Source: Galeruca laticollis | Lineage: Eukaryota > Arthropoda > Insecta > Coleoptera > Chrysomelidae | Direction of reading: 5' to 3' | NCBI GenBank assembly: GCA_963921935.1 | Contig: OY998178.1 | Location: 196,572,862 to 196,636,861 of the forward strand | DNA length: 64,000 nt | In this document: positions 33,909 through 46,262 of the stretch, one piece after another | Layout of the letters: every line of letters begins with the position of its first letter | How positions within the stretch are numbered: the first letter of the stretch is position 1 | Notes under the pieces: model-generated | Databases searched by the model: none | Seen by the model: the letters and a program-made list of their open reading frames with translations, nothing else | Told to the model about the DNA's origin: nothing | Translations under genes and position numbers: made by a program

Positions 33909-33910
<2 letters not shown>
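30298..33910 (+). mobile_element. LTR retrotransposon A of the (TA)n-associated family, plus strand, internally deleted
   Basis: The LTR start TGAACCAGATATCATAGA follows (TA)n at 30298. About 0.35 kb of 5' LTR joins non-coding interior (30700-31940) whose reverse complement is recognisable at 36060-36800. A polypurine tract (AATTTGAGGGGAA, 31945-31957) precedes the 3' LTR at 31960, which runs to (TA)n at 33911. No gag or pol is left. The orientation follows from the polypurine tract. It is older than element B, since it differs from B's LTRs at many sites. Confidence 0.75.
31960..33910 (+). repeat. 3' LTR of element A, ~1.95 kb
   Basis: It starts TGAACCAGATATCATA after the polypurine tract and shares blocks in order with the LTRs of element B: a GATCAGCTGTTCACC/GTCAGTTGTTCATC-type block, AATAGTGACCTAA, CTGGGTCCAGAG and TATTATTGGCCAATAAT, AGGCGTCGCA and CTGAGCTAGCCA. 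Its right end (CCAGTTCAA) differs from the ends of B's LTRs, so the true terminus is uncertain. Confidence 0.7.

Positions 33911-33966
<56 letters not shown>
33911..33966. repeat. (TA)n microsatellite 2
   Basis: About 56 bases of TA separating element A from element B; both elements end directly on it. Confidence 0.98.
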
Positions 33967-33970
<4 letters not shown>

Positions 33971-35922
33971 AACTTTTACTGCATTATTTTACTTTTATTG
34001 TGAAATTTAAATGTAAATGTTTATTATTTAGAATTATTGTTTAGTTTGGCTAGCTCAGTTATTGTTTATTATATTGTTTTGTAACTATTATATATTTATT
34101 AATTCGGGATCATGAAACCCTTTTCTCTCTTTGAGTCCTGGCTTTTTATAATGTTGTATTTGTTTAAATAAAAAGAAAACACTTTAATTTTAAATAGATT
34201 TAATTTTAAATTCAATATTTTATATTTGATAATAATAATTTGAGACGCCTATGGTTATATTATACCTACTTATTTATTTTAATAATTTCTTCAGTGCGCG
34301 TGCGTGAAAAAACTAGTCATGCGCTTTAGCATAAAACGAACAATTCTTACACGAAAGAAGCATCTATATATGTACACATAGTTTGTTGACGATGCAGATA
34401 AGTGAATGGTTCAAACACATAAAAGAATTTATATATATATATATATCATACATATATATGATACTAATTGCTGTGGGAAGAAAATAGTTATATATATATA
34501 GATAGAAATATAGGAATTATTTACAGATGGACATAGTTATTACATTAATAAAATTTCAAGCACCATATTTATGCGATTACAACATGGCGTAAGTACATAT
34601 TTAATTTGTTTAAATTCGGCCTTTTTATTAATATTAACGATTTATGCAATTAATTAACTATATAAAGTCTGTTCTCTTTCTCTTTCAGATCGATCATATT
34701 CGCAAATGTTTATCAATTTATGAAATTAAGTACTTATTTGAGTATTTTGAGTTTTTACTCTGATTATTGGCCAATAATATTTTAAACACACTGACCTGTT
34801 GTTCTTGAATTGGGATGAATGTCTCTGGACCCCAGGAATACTCCTCTGAAGCTCCACAAACCAAAATGATGAGAAATTTCGAAGATTCTTGCCGAAAAAC
34901 TTGATATAATTAACTGTGAGTATTAATAAGATTGTTTTTTATAGTACTTTATAGTTTTAATTGTGTTAAACTGGGAATTTCTTGAAATTTCTGGAACATT
35001 ATCACACACACTCCTCGCTTCTTGACACCAGCTTCCCTATTCCTCAAGCGTCCCCTCGATTCTCTACTTTTTTCAACAAAACAGTCTTTTGTTTTCTTTT
35101 AGGTCACTATTTCAAAGTTTACTTGTTGATTCACAATTTGTTCTGTCATATTTTATAACCAATCAAATATTTTCCTTTGCAATCAAATTAATTGAAACTT
35201 CTTTCACTTATTAGAAAAATTTCATACATACACTCTTTCACATTATTAGTTCATTTATAGAGTTCCTATGAGTTTTTTTATCATACAAATAAATTAACGT
35301 TGGTTATACATAGATACATTTAAATGGTACAACATCCAATATTGTTATTGACAGTCTATCACTGTTACACTCATATTATTTATGAATATAAATTCTCTTA
35401 TGTTATTTGTCTATACTCTTTGCATTATATTATTCATAATAAACTTTAACAAATTATTATTTATTGATTCAACGTTTATTTTATTTACCATATATCATTT
35501 GTCTATATGTCATTATTTGTTTATCTATGAAAATCTATTGAATTATATTCTATTCAATATTTGTATTTGTTTTTATTCTTAAATTAATGATTATAATGAA
35601 TTAACTATAATAATATTTGTTTTTACTTCAGATGAACAGCTGATTATGTTATGGAAAATAATCTTCGTCTTAGGCAACTTTATTTACGTCATTACATTGG
35701 TTAGGCAATCTCTATATTTTATGTTATTATTGGGGTAATTTCTTTATCTATTATATTGTTATAGACAATTATTTAATATATCTTTACTTGATATGTTGTT
35801 TAAATTAAGAAAAGTGTTTCCTTTTTACTTGTTTTCTTAAATTATATTATTTTCATATATTTTCATACTAGCAACATATTTTTATAGAACTAATTCTCTT
35901 ACTATCTATGATATCTGGTTCA
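33967..35922 (-). repeat. 3' LTR of element B
   Basis: It matches 38278-40200 closely. It carries about 43 bases near 34323-34365 that are absent from the other LTR, plus scattered substitutions. Reading from its minus-strand start: TGAACCAGATATCATAG. A hydrophobic open stretch of 66 codons (35382-35582), also present in the other LTR, is AT-rich and likely meaningless. Confidence 0.88.
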
Positions 35923-37185
35923 ATTCCCCTCAAATTTAAATTTTAATGATATCCATACCCTGGATATTTATTTAAATTCCAATTTTCTTATTATAAATGA
36001 TTGATTTTATTTTATTCAAAAAAAATTTAACAATTTTATGGCATAATCTTAATTTCTTTAACTTTGTTTCTCAAATATTTGTTCACATATTTCCTACTAC
36101 AAAACCTATTTCTTTCAATAACTGTCTCCTAATTCTTTCCTTAAAATACACTTGATTAAGATCAATGTCAATTTATATTTTTAATATTACTTCATATAAT
36201 ACGTCTCTATTATCATTTCTAACTAACATCCATTTATATATCAACTTATTTCTTTGTAATTACATTATACTTCTATATACTCCTCATATCATATTTCTTT
36301 TCAATATTCATAATTCAATATAATTAATTATTTCTTAAATTCATATATATCAATATCAATTTCCTTATTCCTTCCTGTATTTTCAAGTTATCTATAAGAT
36401 TCTAATTGACATTAAACATTACCTCCTATATTTTTAATCAATATCATTCATTATTATCCTTTCCTATCCTTTATTACTTACATCTTATTTCCTTATTTAA
36501 AAATTGTGAACTTCTATTTGATACTTGAGTTATTCTTATTTTATCCCCTCTATCCTATATTTTCATATTTTCCTTCTATTTAAAGCCAGTATTTCTTATA
36601 AATTGTTTTCTTTATTTGTTATATATTGATTTGCCATATTCAAATTTTTTAAAACAGTTTTCATTATAAGTCTTATCTAATAAATTTTTCTTCATATTAC
36701 GTTATATGATATTTATTCATTCATTTGTGTTTTTTAGGTTCTGAAGAAACAAACGATGAATTTAATTGGATCATCAGCTGCCAAATGGAAAACAAAGCTC
36801 TATCTACTATCTAATTATCTTTGTACATTATCTAATATTAAATTTTAAATCTATCCTTATGACTATTATTTCCTTTTTTTCAAGTATTATTCGTAACATA
36901 ACATCATCTTATGTAAATAATTTATATACATGACTTATAATTGTATTACTCATTATTGCTGAATTTCATGTACATTATTTATTTCGACTTCATTTCTGTA
37001 TCCTTTCCCTTTTTCATTGAATTGCATTTTCGTCTCCATATTTCATTCCTATTCTCTTGTTCTATTATTTAATTTGCTTTTCTTTTTCTAACCTTTTTCT
37101 TGCTTTCTTCTCTTGTTGTTTGATGCTCGATAAACTTTTGAAGCGTCTGTCTATTCTCTACTGTATCCTTTTTAACTCTGTTGTC

Positions 37186-38211
37186 TCATATCTCATAAAT
37201 TTCTTCCCATGAATCCATTATACTATGTATTATTTTAAAGAAAGCTTTTGTATGAATCATAGTCATCATGTTGTCCCATTTTATTCCTGTTACTACATTA
37301 TTATAAAAATTTCCTGAACATCCTATACCTCCTTCATTTTTTCTTATACTATCTTCTATTTCTTCTACTGTGTCTGTTAATCTTCGATTCATCTCTTGTA
37401 TTTCCTTGTTAATTTGTCTACCTAATATTTGACTCCTTTTTTCATATATTCCTGTCGGTTTTTTTACCTTTGTATCTAATTCCTTAAATTTATGTTCCGC
37501 GTTTTGCTGATAATTTTGCATAATTTCTTCAATTGTTTGTTCCCTGAATTTAATATACTCCATTTCTTTCGTTATATCTTCTGTCTGTTTTATAACTTCC
37601 GCTTGGATCGTTCCCGGTAATTTTTCTTCTATACCTCTCTCTATTTCTTGAATTTGTTCTACTACTTGATTTTCTATCTGCTCTTTAATTTTCATACCGT
37701 TTTCTTGAATTTCAATCCGTATATGTTTGTTTTGCTCCACCATATCTTCTTTCACCTTATTTATCTGCTGCCTACATTCTTCATTTTCTTCCCTAAGTTT
37801 TCCGAATTCTTGGATACTTTCATTTTTCACCTCTTCTATCTTCTTTTCCAATCTATTCATGTTTCCATTCAAATCTTTCCTAATATGCTCCTCCATTTTG
37901 TTCATATCTCCCCTCATTGTGTCCATTTTTCCATTTAAATTTTGCTCCATTCTAATTAAAAATTGCATCAATTGATCATTGGTATTTGTTCCCACTTGTG
38001 GTTCCCTTCTCTCTTGCCTCCTATCTTCTTGTTCTATAGCTTCTGCATCTGTCAGACCTTCTTCCTGTGCATCGACTTACAATTGTTGTCCTTGCTCCAA
38101 ATAGACTGCTTGATAATCTCCCATACCATGACTTCGTTCTTCCCTTTCCTCTTCTGATCCACAGTCTGCTCCTACCCGCCTTCCATCTCTCAACATCATT
38201 CGTTTTGCCAT
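37186..38211 (-). pseudogene. coiled-coil gag of element B with one in-frame stop
   Basis: The minus-strand ATG at 38211-38209 starts MAKRMMLRDGRRVG. A TAA at 38079-38077 interrupts the frame, which then continues unbroken to the stop at 37186 for about 340 codons in total. The main body is a long, highly charged coiled coil (Glu/Lys-rich, NGKMDTMRGDMNKMEEHIRK at its start) of the kind found N-terminal in many insect retrotransposon gags. A short different tail (GCSGNFYNNVVTGIKWDNM) follows; no capsid major-homology region or zinc knuckle is seen, so the C-terminal half seems deleted. Confidence 0.7.
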
Positions 38212-38277
38212 TTTAATTGAGTATTAAATTTCTCAAATATAACCAAAATTTTTACAACGCCCCACGTTTTGGGTGAC

Positions 38278-40198
38278 AATTATTAACTTATACTGTATTA
38301 TTTATTAATTTATATATTCTTTTATTGTGAAATTTAAATGTAAATGTTTATTATTTAGAATTATTGTTTAGTTTGGCTAGCTCAGTTATTGTTTATTATA
38401 TTGTTTTGTAACTATTATATATTTATTAATTCGGGAGCATGAAACCCTTTTATCTCTTTGAGTCCTGGCTTTTTATAATGTTGTATTTGTTTAAATAAAT
38501 AGAAAACACTTTAATTTTAAATAGATTTAATTTGAAATTCATTATTTCATATTTGATAATAATAATTTGAGACGCCTATGGTTATATTATACCCACTTAT
38601 TTATTTTAATAATTTCTTCAGTGCGCGTGCGTGAAAAAACTAGTCATGCATCTATATATGTACACATAGTTTGTTGACGATGCACACAAGTGAATGGTTC
38701 AAACACATAAAAGAATTTATATATATATCATACATATATATGATACAAATTGCTGTGGGAAGAAAATAGTTATATATATAGATAGAAATATAGGAATTAT
38801 TTACAGATGGACATAGTTATTACATTAATAAAATTTCAAGCACCATATTTATGCGATTACAACATGGCGTAAGTACATATTTAATTTGTTTAAATTCGGC
38901 CTTTTTATTAATATTAACGATTTATGCAATTAATTAACTATATAAAGTCTGTTCTCTTTCTCTTTCAGATCGATCATATTCGCAAATGTTTATCAATTTA
39001 TGAAATTAGGTACTTATTTGAGTATTTTGAGTTTTTGCTCTGATTATTGGCCAATAATATTTTAAACACACTGACCTGTTGTTCTTGAATTGGGATGAAT
39101 GTCTCTGGACCCCAGGAATACTCCTCTGAAGCTCCACAAACCAAAATGATAAGAAATTTCGAAGATTCTTGCCGAAAAACTTGATATAATTAACTGTGAG
39201 TATTAATAAGATTGTTTTATAGTACTTTATAGTTTTAATTGTGTTAAACTGGGAATTTCTTGAAATTTCTGGAATATTATCACACACACTCCTCGCTTCT
39301 TGACACCAGCTTCCCTATTCCTCAAGCGTCCCCTCGATTCTCTACTTTTTTCAACAAAACATTCTTTTGTTTTCTTTTAGGTCAATATTTCAAAGTTTAC
39401 TTGTTGATTCACAATTTCTTCTGTCATATTTTATAACCAATCAAATATTTTCCTTTGCAATCAAATTAATTGAAACTTCTTTCACCTATTAGAAAAATTT
39501 CATACATACACTCTTTTACATTATTAGTTCATTTATAGAGTTCCTATGAGTTTTTTTATCATACAAATAAATTAACGTTGGTTATACATAGATACATTTA
39601 AATGGTACAACATCCAATATTGTTATTGACAGTCTATCACTGTTACACTCATATTATTTATAAATATAAATTCTCTTATGTTATTTGTCTATACTGTTTG
39701 CATTATATTATTTATAATAAACTTTAACAAATTATTATTCATTGATTCAACGTTTATTTTATTTACCATATATCATTTGTCTATATGTCATTATTTGTTT
39801 ATCTATGAAAATCTATTGAATTATATTCTATTTAATATTTGTATTTGTTTTTATTCTTAAATTAATTATTATAATGAATTAACTATAATAATATTTGTTT
39901 TCATTTCAGATGAACAGCTGATTATGTTATGGAAAATAATCTTCGTCTTAGGCAACTTTATTTACATCATTACATTGGTTAGGCAATCTCTATATTTTAT
40001 GTTATTATTGAGGTAATTTCTCTATCTATTATATTGTTATAGACAATTATTTAATATATCTTTACTTGATATGTTGTTTAAATTAAGAAAAGTGTTTCCT
40101 TTTAACTTGTTTTCTTAAATTATATTATTTTCATATATTTTCATACTAGCAACATATTTTTATAGAACTAATTCTCTTACTATCTATGATATCTGGTT

Positions 40199-40200
<2 letters not shown>
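38278..40200 (-). repeat. 5' LTR of element B
   Basis: About 1.92 kb, ending at CTGGTTCA directly on (TA)n at 40201. It matches the left copy, and lacks the 43-base block. The left boundary is set by the primer-binding-like sequence just below 38278. Confidence 0.88.

Positions 40201-40254
<54 letters not shown>
40201..40254. repeat. (TA)n microsatellite 3
   Basis: About 54 bases of TA between element B and a third LTR-like unit. Confidence 0.98.
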
Positions 40255-40256
<2 letters not shown>

Positions 40257-42169
40257 AACTCATCATAAGAAGTATTAAAGAGAATAAGACACGGATATAC
40301 CGAATTTGCACTTTTGTCAAGTAACAGGTGGAGATTACTTCCTTCAAACAGATAGAATCATCTTTTCTAATGGTAATAATATGAGAGAAATATATATCTC
40401 ATATTGAATCGAACACCCATGATATCAATTATTCCGCATAACTACAGAAATACATAAGTAATATTGAAATTATTTACCTTGAATTCCAGAATGTAAACAA
40501 TATCTTTCATAAATTTTAATCATATCCTTAGTAAATTATAAATTCACTTTCTTGTAACAGCACAAATAACAAATTGTATATAGCATGTAGAATATCCAAC
40601 ATTGAATCTGAAAAGAACATAAAATTATTATTAGACAATAATAAACAGAATATTTGATAACAATATACAAACAAAATTGCCATATTTATTTAAATGAAAT
40701 AACAGAGGTGTCAATTGAAACTTCATGTCAGTTAGCACGGAATGATGATAGCAGAAATATATACAACCATAAAAATTTTTTATGTTTCTGTATTCGGAAA
40801 GCAATAAGGATATTTGAAAAAATATGGTAACTGAATTAAATAAGAGGCCAAGTTTATATGAGATAAATATTGAATAATGAATAAAAATTTTATTGGAAGG
40901 CATTGTAAAAAGTTTTCAAACGTTAATGATTGTAAATTTATTGATATTTGAATTTAATGTCGGATATATATAATCATTGTTTATAATTGTAAGGTGTATT
41001 TTTGAAGTATTTCACATGTAAATAGGTGTAATGAATTATTTTGAAATTTTACATGAACAGTAAATAACAATAGGAATAAGATAAAGACATTAAACGAAGT
41101 ATTAAACATTGAATAGAAAAGATTATGATATATCTAGTAAGCTGTTAGTGTTTTGTTTGAAAATAAGAAAGCTAGCAACAACTAGTTTGTTGATTTAGGG
41201 AACAAAAGAGTTGGTGAGGTGATGCTAAAGGAAATGGACGCATGTAAGCAATTTTTATAAAATTTAATTAAAATCTTTGGAAATTATTAGAAATTAAAGT
41301 TAAAACATATTGCAAAAGCTAAATTATAACCTAAGAAACATTTCAAGAAGAAAATATCGTTAAATATTAGTAATTTGTAAGAAATACATGCAATTGATTT
41401 CAAGAAAGTAATCACATTATAGTATTAAATATTTCATCAAAACATTGATAATCTTAATAAAAACATTATGAGCCAAGTTTAACAGAAAAATTTAATAATA
41501 TTACATCAACTTACCTGCTGTATAAACTATAGAGTTTGTTCTACAAGTTGAAGGAGATCCAGCTTCATTCCAGAGGAAAACACAGGAGTAGAGTGAACAA
41601 AAACTTCCCAGTGTTGTGATCAGGTGAGTGTTTAAATAATTTATCTGTTTAACATTTTAAATTCAGACATATATCACTAATTTGGCCAAATTTCACATTG
41701 ATGTATAATAATATTCGGTATAAGTAATATATGTTGTATTAATTTTGTTTAACATAAGTTTTTCTTCACAGTTTATAATGCTTTTCACTTTTATGTTTGT
41801 TGGTAATTATAGTAACTAAATTTTGAGTCATCTAGTTTTATTTGCATGTCATCTGCTAAATATAGGAAGGCTTGATACCATAGGCGTCGCATTGATTTTA
41901 ATAGGATATTTATAAAGTGCAAACTTCATATATTTTTAATTCAATCCGGAACCAAACGGGAGTATAGAAATCTCATGCTCTCCATTAAACCATTTAAAAG
42001 AATAAATAATATAAAACTTACCCTGAGCTAGCTATGCAATATTCAAAAATCATAGATAAATACAAATCATAGAAAAATAGATAAATAAATATAAACCATA
42101 AATAAAATATAAACATAGATAAACTTAATGAATGAATGAAAATTAATAATAATAGAGTATTAAAAATAT

Positions 42170-42172
<3 letters not shown>
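40255..42172 (+). mobile_element. diverged solo LTR of the (TA)n-associated family
   Basis: It starts TGAACTCATCATAAG immediately after (TA)n, in the same phase as the other LTR starts, and ends on the next (TA)n 1.92 kb later, the same length as the LTRs of element B. Shared landmarks near its end are ATAGGCGTCGCATTG (41881), CTCATGCTCTCCATTAAACC (41975) and CTGAGCTAGCTATG (42024), in the same order as in elements A and B. No interior or polypurine tract adjoins it. The middle has diverged beyond recognition by eye. Confidence 0.65.
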
Positions 42173-42218
<46 letters not shown>

Positions 42219-42220
42219 TA

Positions 42221-42272
<52 letters not shown>
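42173..42272. repeat. (TA)n microsatellite 4, slightly interrupted
   Basis: About 100 bases of TA with one GATATATATG interruption near 42215. Confidence 0.97.
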
Positions 42273-42276
<4 letters not shown>

Positions 42277-42823
42277 TATAAATTAATCAAAAAAGCGATA
42301 AACGCCTAAGATAGTTGCTGATCAATTAAGACACAAAAGGGCAAATACTATTGAGGTTAGCAGCAAAAGGAAAAGTGTACTCTTCTCAGATTTTATATAT
42401 ATGGAACAAGATAAATTATCAGTAAATGACAAACAATACATGAAAACCTAGAGCCAAATTTATTGCAAATTAATGAATAAATTTTTATCACTCCCCACAT
42501 AGTATCGTTGAGTGAATATCTAAGGTAGGTATTCTATTATTATTGACACTTAATCATGACATTTTATTACCTTTTTCAATTTATTTTTACAATCAATGTG
42601 GTTTATGTAATTTAATTCTAATATTTATAAATACTCTTTTGATAATGCTCCTGAAATAAGAGCGAAATGTTAAGTTTATCAAATCTTTAAGAAAAGGTGT
42701 ACAACTTGGGAGCAAGGATGTTAATTCTTGGTTATGCCGTACCGATGAAGGCTAATGAGCCAGAAACATGCATGTCTACGGTTACCACTCATTCTCTGTA
42801 ACCTCTTTTGCGTGATATGCCCG

Positions 42824-42824
<1 letters not shown>
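42273..42824. other. 0.55 kb between (TA)n tracts, possible Penelope terminal-repeat relic
   Basis: No coding region. Its right part carries one good and one poor hammerhead-ribozyme-like motif about 99 bases apart. Penelope-like elements are known to carry tandem hammerheads in their terminal repeats, so this could be such a relic. That link is inferred; no Penelope coding sequence adjoins it. Confidence 0.4.
42737..42781 (+). ncRNA. hammerhead-ribozyme-like motif (type I layout)
   Basis: Stem I is CCGTA (42737-42741) with TACGG (42777-42781). The core is CCGATGA (42742-42748), one base from the CUGAUGA consensus. Stem II is GGCT-AATG-AGCC (42750-42761). GAAA is at 42763-42766. A minimal stem III formed by ACATGCATGT then C17 at 42776 gives a predicted cut before 42777. 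All parts are in the right order and spacing. Deviations: C at the conserved U4 position and an A-A pair at the base of stem II, so activity is doubtful. Confidence 0.5.
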
Positions 42825-42898
<74 letters not shown>

Positions 42899-42900
42899 AT
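42825..42900. repeat. (TA)n microsatellite 5
   Basis: About 75 bases of TA joined directly to the truncated 5' end of a LINE. The apparent Ile/Tyr-repeat reading through it is an artefact of the repeat. Confidence 0.97.
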
Positions 42901-45900
42901 CCTCCACCTCCACACCAAAACGTTGTTATGTCAGAACTAGAACAAGTTTTAAAAATCATTCCAAGTCCACGATTAATTTTAGGTGACTTTAACGCTCACA
43001 ATCCCCTATGGGGATCAAACCACATTAATGCCAAAGGTAAATCAACAGAAAGGGTGATAAACTCCTCAAATCTCAACATCTTAAATGACAGAAGACCAAC
43101 AAGACTCGACATACATACAGGCACCAGCTCAGCCATAGATATCACCTTAACGTGGAACGTAATACCATACTTATTTGGAAGTGATCATTTTTCCATAAGG
43201 ATTTCATTTTCATCAAAATACTCTGAGAGTAATAGCTTACCAAACCCAAAATGGAACCTAAAAAATGCTAATTGGGAAAAATTCAATGAAACAATTGAAG
43301 CTAAGATTAATATTATAAAAGACATGCCAATTTCAAACGTAGAAAATCTTGTAGAGACCTTAGATCCATTGTCATAGAAGCGGCAATAACACACATCGGA
43401 TATACTAAAATATTAATAAACCACAATCCGCTACCTTGGTGGAACAAAGACTGTCAAAATGCAATAAGAACATACAAATCCTCCTTTAACAAATATAAAC
43501 GGAATATGACAACAGAAAATTTGATTGAATATAAAAAACAAAGAGCTCAAGCAAGATATATTATGAAAAAGAGCAGGCAAGAGTCATGGAATAAATTCGT
43601 CTTTACGATAACATCCTCAACTCCACTATCCTTAGTTTGGCAAAATATGCGGAAGGTGTATGGAACAGAATAATTCCCAAGAATTTCGTTCTCAGCTAAA
43701 AATATAACACTCTAATCACACATCCAATTGAAATAGCAGAAACATTAGCCTCACAATATGAACATAAATCTAATGATTCAAACTTTGATCCAACATTTAT
43801 AGAGAATATAAAAAATATCAAAGAACAAAAATCAGATTTTACTGAAACAGAAACAAATCCTATCAACAGCATGTTCAGCCAAACAGAACTTTATGAAGCT
43901 CTGGGATCACACAAACATACTGCTCCTGGTCCAGATCAAATACCTGTAGTATTTCTACAAAAACTTTCAGATATCACCAAAAATTACCTATTAAAACTAT
44001 ACCACTACATTTGGACTAATAAAGTCTTTTCTTCAAGCTGGCGCGAAGCCGTGATAATTCCACTTCTCAAACCCGACAAAGCAAGAACCAAGCCAGATTC
44101 ATATCGGCATATATCTTTAAATAACGTTCTATGCAAAATTATGGAAAAATGATCAATCGTAGACTGCGCTGGGTACTAAAACAAAATAACTTATTGATAC
44201 AAGAACAAAGCGGATTTCGCCAAAATAGGTGCACAGCTGATAATCTGATAGAGCTAGAATCCGAAATCAGCGAAGGACTAGCCAATAAACAAGAATGCAT
44301 AGCAGTATTCATGGACATCACCAAAGCATACAATATGGTTTGGAGGTACAATGTAACCTCAAAATTACACCAATGGGGCCTAAGAGGAAACATTCTATAC
44401 TTCAATAACAATTTCCTTACAGAAAGATATTTCCAAGTAACAATAGATAAAAGCCTATCAGGTAAAAAATTACAGAAGAATGGGATTCCACAGGGGTCTA
44501 CAATGAGCACCACCCTTTTTCCTATTGCTATCTCCGATATCATCGACAAAAGCTCTTCGTTGGTCAAAGGAAGACTGTAAGCCGATGATTTGGTACTGTT
44601 TGCAAAAGGGAGAAATATTATTACTACTCAAACGCTTATACAAACCGTTCTAGACAATCTAAGTAACGGGTCTAAGACCAATAGATTGAAATTTCTCAGA
44701 AACTAAAATAAAATGTATTCTCTTTTTTAGAAAATACATACAGGAAAGACCCGTACTAACCTTAAACGGTCAAAATTTAGAATTTGGAGAAAGTATAAAA
44801 TTTTTGTGCCTGATTTTTGATAAAAAACTCACCTAAAAACAACATATTAATTACCTTAAGAGAGTCTGCCAAAATGGTCTAAATCTATTAAAAACAATTG
44901 CCAGCCATAAATGGGGCGCTGATTCTACATGTCTCATAAACCTATATAAGGCTCTTAAAAGATCAAGGATTGACTATGGTTCCATTGTCTAGGCATCTAC
45001 TGAGAAAACAACTTCACGTATCGCAAAACTCTGCATTAAGAATCGCTACCGGCGCATTTCGGACAACGCCGATAGCAAGCCTTCACTGTCTCACTGCAGA
45101 ACCACTCCTCCGACTTCAAGAACCCAACTGAGTATGACCTATGCAACATCAGTTTTATCAAATAAAAATTATCCCGTTAACCGCAACATTTGAACAGATC
45201 GCTTTAAAAACTTATTCCAAAACAAGCAGACAACTATCAACTTCTACGAAAGAATTCGCCAATACACGAACACCCTAGATTTCTTCCCAATTAATATAAT
45301 AACCACTCCTCCTTGAATAATCCCTATTCCTACCATTAACGTAAACATGAGTTCGTTTAAAAAGGAAGAAACAAACCATTCTCTAATAGTACTATCATTT
45401 CGTACCCGTATGGAAGAAAGCTTCAAAGAATACTATGTTGTGTACACCGACGCATCCAAAACAACTAATGGCCTAGGAGCAGCAGTAATACTATCAAATG
45501 AAAATTACACGTTGAAACTATCTACACATAATATTGTCCACACTGGACTGGAGAACTATATGCTATATTACAAGCACTAATCATCGCCAGAAGATATCAA
45601 TATATATGAGCTCTATCCACACCATTCAACAACTTTATCCCAAACATCCACTAGGTCTCCCCATTTAAGCTGAATCATACCTTCTCCACCAAACTAAGGC
45701 AGACGTCCATATTATTTGGGTCCCATCGCATAGTAACATTCCAGGAAATGAAAAAGCGGACCAGTGTGCCAAAGAAGCAGCAACGATGCAGTAATGGTGG
45801 GCGAAGTGATAGTCACTGACTAAAGCGTTATTCAAAACAAAAGTTCAGTGCGAGTGGCAAAGTGAATGGAACAAATCGCAGTCAATATTAAAAACCATCA

Positions 45901-46190
45901 AACGATGCGTTAAACCGTGGAAAAGCAATTTCAAAAGTCGTGCGGATCGGATAAAAATCGATCGCCTAAGACTAGGCCACACTAAAGTAACACACTCATA
46001 CCTATTTGTCCGAGGAAATCCACCGATATGTGAAACTTGTAATACAAATCTAAATGTACAACATTTATTGTTGTACTGTCAAAAGTACATAAACGAAAGA
46101 CTACTTAACAAATGTTCAAACAAAATAATCTCCTTATTAAATGAAAATTGTAATATTACAAACATAATTAAGTATCTATAGGACACTAAT
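42901..46190 (+). pseudogene. LINE ORF2 relic: endonuclease, RT, RNase H
   Basis: Endonuclease: GDFNAHNPLWGS (~42985) and GSDHFSI (~43180). RT: TAPGPDQIPVVFL (43918), PDSYRHISLNNVLCK (44094), EQSGFRQNRCTADNL (44203), GIPQGSTMS (44482); the catalytic box reads stop-ADD, with TAA at 44578-44580 where the Tyr of YADD belongs. RNase H: VYTDASKTTNG (~45440), HTG-LENY (~45540), a degraded DS motif, then WVPSHSNIPGNEKADQ near 45715-45765. The end has CETCNTN...HLLLYCQK near 46030-46085. There are numerous frameshifts and stops. Confidence 0.85.
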
Positions 46191-46262
46191 TTGTAAACTG
46201 ACATGTCGCTAATAACCTTTGAAGTTGATGCGACAATAAACAAAACAAAACAGAGAAAAAAT
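42901..46262 (+). mobile_element. second RNase-H-bearing LINE, 5'-truncated and decayed
   Basis: It starts inside the endonuclease right after (TA)n and ends near the A-rich GACAATAAACAAAACAAAACA at about 46250. The order of endonuclease, RT, RNase H and C-terminal Cys/His motif matches the LINE at 14640-19905, and the proteins are clearly related, but it is another family and much older. ORF1 is absent. Confidence 0.88.

Larger units (their letters stand above)
33967..40200 (-). mobile_element. LTR retrotransposon B of the (TA)n-associated family, minus strand, gag-only
   Basis: Two direct repeats of about 1.95 and 1.92 kb (33967-35922 and 38278-40200), very similar to each other, enclose 2.35 kb. 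On the minus strand a primer-binding-like site (TGTCACCCAAAACGTGGGGC, ending near 38259) follows the right LTR, then a coiled-coil gag, then non-coding sequence and a polypurine tract at 35924-35938 before the left LTR. No protease, RT or integrase is present. (TA)n lies on both outer sides. It is non-autonomous as read. Confidence 0.85.

Noticed and set aside
35382..35582. Hydrophobic 60-66 codon frame present in both LTRs of element B, resembling a membrane protein
   Set aside because: AT-rich sequence gives Phe/Ile/Leu/Tyr-rich frames by chance; it is duplicated only because the LTRs are.
30242..42900. Regularly spaced repeats as a CRISPR-like or satellite array
   Set aside because: The spacing reflects LTR lengths and the repeats are plain (TA)n microsatellites.
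42808..43377. Long open frame beginning with Ile/Tyr repeats fused to an endonuclease
   Set aside because: The first part is the translation of the (TA)n tract; the LINE fragment simply begins after it.
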